From assembly GCA_016934125.1 (NCBI GenBank), contig JAFGTL010000634.1, positions 1-8,758 on the forward strand: a stretch of DNA of 8,758 bases. Direction: 5' to 3'. The stretch comes from Candidatus Hydrogenedentota bacterium. GTDB lineage: Bacteria; Hydrogenedentota; Hydrogenedentia; Hydrogenedentales; SLHB01. This document shows, piece after piece, positions 7,066 to 8,758 of this stretch (positions are counted from its first letter, which is position 1; each line of letters starts with the position of its first letter). The notes beneath the pieces are model-generated. The model was not told where the DNA came from, made no database searches, and saw nothing but the letters and a program-made list of their open reading frames with translations. A program made the position numbers and the translations under genes.

Positions 7066-8556
7066 TTACGCGGCCGATTCGGCGCCGGCGCCTTGGGCGA
7101 GGGCCGCGTGTTCGCGGGCGTGGTTCTCCTCCTTCGTCCGTACGTAGTCTTCGATGGCGAGGGCGCGCACCACGACAACGAGGCCCATGAGCAGCCAGAA
7201 GGGCTCCATGACACGCACGATGAGGAATGAGATGGTGCCGAGGGAGTGCACCATGAGGCCGATGGTGGATGCGAACGCGGCGAGGCCGATGCTGCGGCCC
7301 ACCCAGTCGCCCGACCACCGGTAGGCCTCGAGGGAGGTGCGGAGCAGGCGCCATTGCATGAAGAGGAAGGCGATGAAGCCGATGAGGCCGGTTTCGATGA
7401 GGACGCGGGCGTACTGGCTGTCGAGGACGCGCGCCCAGCACACGCCTCCGCCAAGCCACGGCCAGAAGTGAAGGTTGTAGGCCACCTTCTGCCAGACGTA
7501 GAGGCGCTCGTGGGTGGATTTGTCGACGGTGATGCCGGTGTCGAGGCCGGCGACGCGAACGGCCTCGCCCTGGGGCTGGAAGGTGCCGAGCACGCGCTCC
7601 TGCACGTCGCCGGGCATGATGATGGGGGACAGGAGGAGAAGCACGACGATACCCGCGACGAGGAGCGGCTTCCGGGCGACGACGCCCAAACCGAGGAGGG
7701 CGGCGACGAGGGCGACGTAGGAGGCCCGGGACAGGGTGTAGAGGAGCGGGAAGAAGCCGAGGGCCGCGATGACGAGGGCGATGGTGCGCGTCTTGCGAGT
7801 GGGGGCCTGGGTGAAGAGAGCCGCGGCGAGGCAGATGACGATGACGAGGTATCCGCCGAGGGTGTTGGGTTCGGTGCCGCCTTTCTCGAAGGGGGCGCTG
7901 ACGCGCTCGACGGCGCTGAGGCGGCTCGAGATGGCGTAGACGGCGACCACGAGCGCGACGAGGAAGAAGGGGACGAGGAGGCGGCGGATCTGGCGGGCAT
8001 CGCGGATGGCGCTGCCGACGAGGAGGAACACCATGTAGAACTCGGCCATCTTGAGCATGACGAAGGCGGTGGCCTGTTTGTTGGCTTCGAAGAGGGGGAG
8101 GGACCGGCGGAGGGCGAGCAGCGTGGACAGGATGCACACGAGGTAATACGCGGCGATGCCGGCGTTGATGGGGCTGGGCCGCCAGAGCCGGTTCTCGCCT
8201 TCGAAGGCCTGCTTCACGAGGACGCCGCCGAACACGACGACGATGAGGATATCGTCGTAGCGGAGGTTGAGGGATCGCTGGCCCATGCCGAGGGGGCCGG
8301 CGTCGATCTCGGGGGAAAGGAGCATGCAGACGATGAGGAAGTAGACGCCCAACTCGACGCGGAGGAAGGTGATGGCGAAGATCACCATGCTCACGGCGAG
8401 GGCGATGGTGAGGGCCTCATCGCGGACATAGAGGTGGAAGACGAGGAGGGCAACGGACGAGAACACCATGAACGCGACGAAGAAGGGGACTTCGACGCGG
8501 CTTTCAGGGGTTTCACCGCGGCCGATCTGGTATTCGGGCCGTGAAAAAAGGGGCAC
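7066..8556 (-). CDS. O-antigen polymerase/ligase-like membrane protein (Wzy/WaaL, Wzy_C superfamily)
   Basis: A 496-residue integral membrane protein with about a dozen hydrophobic segments between residues 24 and 465 and a longer polar, presumably periplasmic, loop at about 316-382. Family marks are EPNTLGGYL (229-237), TLSRASYVALVAALLGL (274-290, Arg277), HERLYVW (349-355), the WPWLGGG turn (365-371) and DSQYARVLIETGLIGFIAF (379-397). The pattern Arg, Gly-rich turn, then D/H-x-Q-Y with ETG is that of enzymes that polymerise or transfer undecaprenyl-linked sugar repeats in the periplasm. The residue before SQY is Asp379, where many WaaL ligases carry His, so polymerase (Wzy) is somewhat favoured over ligase. 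The start is GTG (8556-8554) and the stop TAA is complementary to 7066-7068. It lies 47 nt downstream of a tyrosine autokinase on the same strand, which supports a role in exopolysaccharide or capsule assembly. The C-terminal 25 residues are charged and Ala-rich. Polymerase versus ligase is unresolved. Confidence 0.85.
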   Translation of the reverse strand: MPLFSRPEYQIGRGETPESRVEVPFFVAFMVFSSVALLVFHLYVRDEALTIALAVSMVIFAITFLRVELGVYFLIVCMLLSPEIDAGPLGMGQRSLNLRYDDILIVVVFGGVLVKQAFEGENRLWRPSPINAGIAAYYLVCILSTLLALRRSLPLFEANKQATAFVMLKMAEFYMVFLLVGSAIRDARQIRRLLVPFFLVALVVAVYAISSRLSAVERVSAPFEKGGTEPNTLGGYLVIVICLAAALFTQAPTRKTRTIALVIAALGFFPLLYTLSRASYVALVAALLGLGVVARKPLLVAGIVVLLLLSPIIMPGDVQERVLGTFQPQGEAVRVAGLDTGITVDKSTHERLYVWQKVAYNLHFWPWLGGGVCWARVLDSQYARVLIETGLIGFIAFLFMQWRLLRTSLEAYRWSGDWVGRSIGLAAFASTIGLMVHSLGTISFLIVRVMEPFWLLMGLVVVVRALAIEDYVRTKEENHAREHAALAQGAGAESAA

Positions 8557-8563
8557 GCCGCCT

Positions 8564-8569
8564 CTCCTC
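8564..8569 (-). promoter_or_regulatory. Ribosome binding site fixing the GTG start of the polymerase-like gene
   Basis: On the minus strand GAGGAG, within a longer AGAGGAGAGG (8570 to 8561), lies 7 nt before GTG 8556-8554. No ATG in this frame lies nearby upstream, and the protein then begins with a short polar segment before the first membrane helix. Confidence 0.75.
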
Positions 8570-8603
8570 TGTCACCGTGCCGCCGGGGCAGCGCGCGGGG
8601 TCT

Positions 8604-8758
8604 TTAGAGATGGATCCAGCGCCGGCGGCGGTGGGCCGACGAGTCTTCGTAGTAGTAGTAGTAATAGTAGTAGTGCCGGCGCGTCGCCTCGAGGCCGTTG
8701 AGGACGATGCCGGTGATCTTGGCCTGAGCGGTTTCGAGGAGTTGTCTGCCGCGGATGA
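8604..8758 (-). CDS. C-terminal end of a polysaccharide-biosynthesis tyrosine autokinase (BY-kinase), partial
   Basis: The last 50 codons of a gene that enters from the right edge. Its stop, TAA, is complementary to 8604-8606. The residues read LLETAQAKITGIVLNGLEATRRH, in two parts, then eight consecutive tyrosines, then EDSSAH, RRRRW and IHL. The ITGIVLN segment followed by a tyrosine-rich tail is the characteristic end of the Wzc/CpsD/ExoP kinase domain, in which an earlier Walker A ATPase phosphorylates the tyrosine cluster in a neighbouring subunit. This controls oligomerisation, and thereby polysaccharide chain length and export. The ATPase motifs and any Wzz membrane domain lie outside the window, so full-length form and membrane anchoring cannot be judged. 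The downstream polymerase-like gene begins 47 nt later, probably in the same transcript. The assignment rests on a short but distinctive stretch. Confidence 0.8.
   Translation of the reverse strand, partial: IRGRQLLETAQAKITGIVLNGLEATRRHYYYYYYYYEDSSAHRRRRWIHL
8649..8672 (-). repeat. Tyrosine-codon trinucleotide repeat in the kinase tail
   Basis: Eight tandem tyrosine codons (seven TAC and one TAT, the TAT at 8664-8666) form a near-perfect triplet repeat, seen as GTA units on the + strand. It encodes the autophosphorylation cluster of the kinase. Simple repeats of this kind can gain or lose units in frame. Confidence 0.85.

Noticed and set aside
7081..7092. Perfect 12-bp palindrome GGCGCCGGCGCC near the end of the polymerase-like gene
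   Set aside because: It has no loop and no following T-run and simply encodes alternating Gly-Ala codons; it is not a terminator or a convincing site.
6540..8000. A 486-codon minus-strand frame across the convergent junction
   Set aside because: It is Ser/Pro/Arg-rich and spans parts of two real genes in other frames, as expected of a shadow frame.
7246..8544. A 432-codon + strand open frame rich in Glu, Asp and Gly
   Set aside because: It mirrors the polymerase-like gene; its acidic, repetitive composition comes from reading hydrophobic codons backwards, and it has no domain signature.

Overview
This GC-rich stretch is typical bacterial chromosome, densely packed with long genes and short gaps. 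An RND tripartite efflux pump with an outer-membrane lipoprotein channel shows that the host is a diderm (Gram-negative) bacterium. Nothing seen here fixes the phylum. A GC-rich environmental lineage, such as a deltaproteobacterial or planctomycete-like group, is only a guess. There are no RNA genes, insertion sequences, CRISPR arrays or phage genes.

Left part (1-7032, + strand): one compact operon. A near-consensus sigma-70 promoter (TTGACA, 17 bp, TACAAT; 158-186) is overlapped by a 19-bp inverted repeat (183-201) that looks like an operator. Four translationally linked genes follow: a TetR-family repressor of the CecR/DUF1956 type (235-942), a NodT/OprM-type outer-membrane efflux lipoprotein (939-2621), a membrane fusion (periplasmic adaptor) protein (2627-3877) and an RND inner-membrane permease (3874-7032). 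The junctions are a 4-base GTGA overlap, a 5-base gap and a 4-base ATGA overlap. The simplest model is a self-contained drug or toxic-compound export unit: the repressor shuts off its own promoter, and therefore the whole pump, until a ligand releases it.

Right part (7066-8758, - strand): the 3' end of an exopolysaccharide or capsule locus that runs leftward into the window. It holds the last 50 codons of a bacterial tyrosine autokinase with a run of eight tyrosines (8604 to beyond 8758), then a multi-membrane-span O-antigen polymerase/ligase-like protein (7066-8556) that starts with GTG behind a strong ribosome binding site. The kinase controls chain length and export in Wzx/Wzy-type pathways, and the membrane protein would be the polymerase or ligase.

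The two operons converge, with only 33 bp between their stop codons and no visible intrinsic terminator. The families are all known. The points most worth a second look are the promoter/operator architecture, a large Ser/Thr-rich insertion in the predicted first surface loop of the outer-membrane channel, the loss of the canonical TM10 lysine in the permease, and the tyrosine-codon repeat in the kinase tail. I see no convincing undescribed system.
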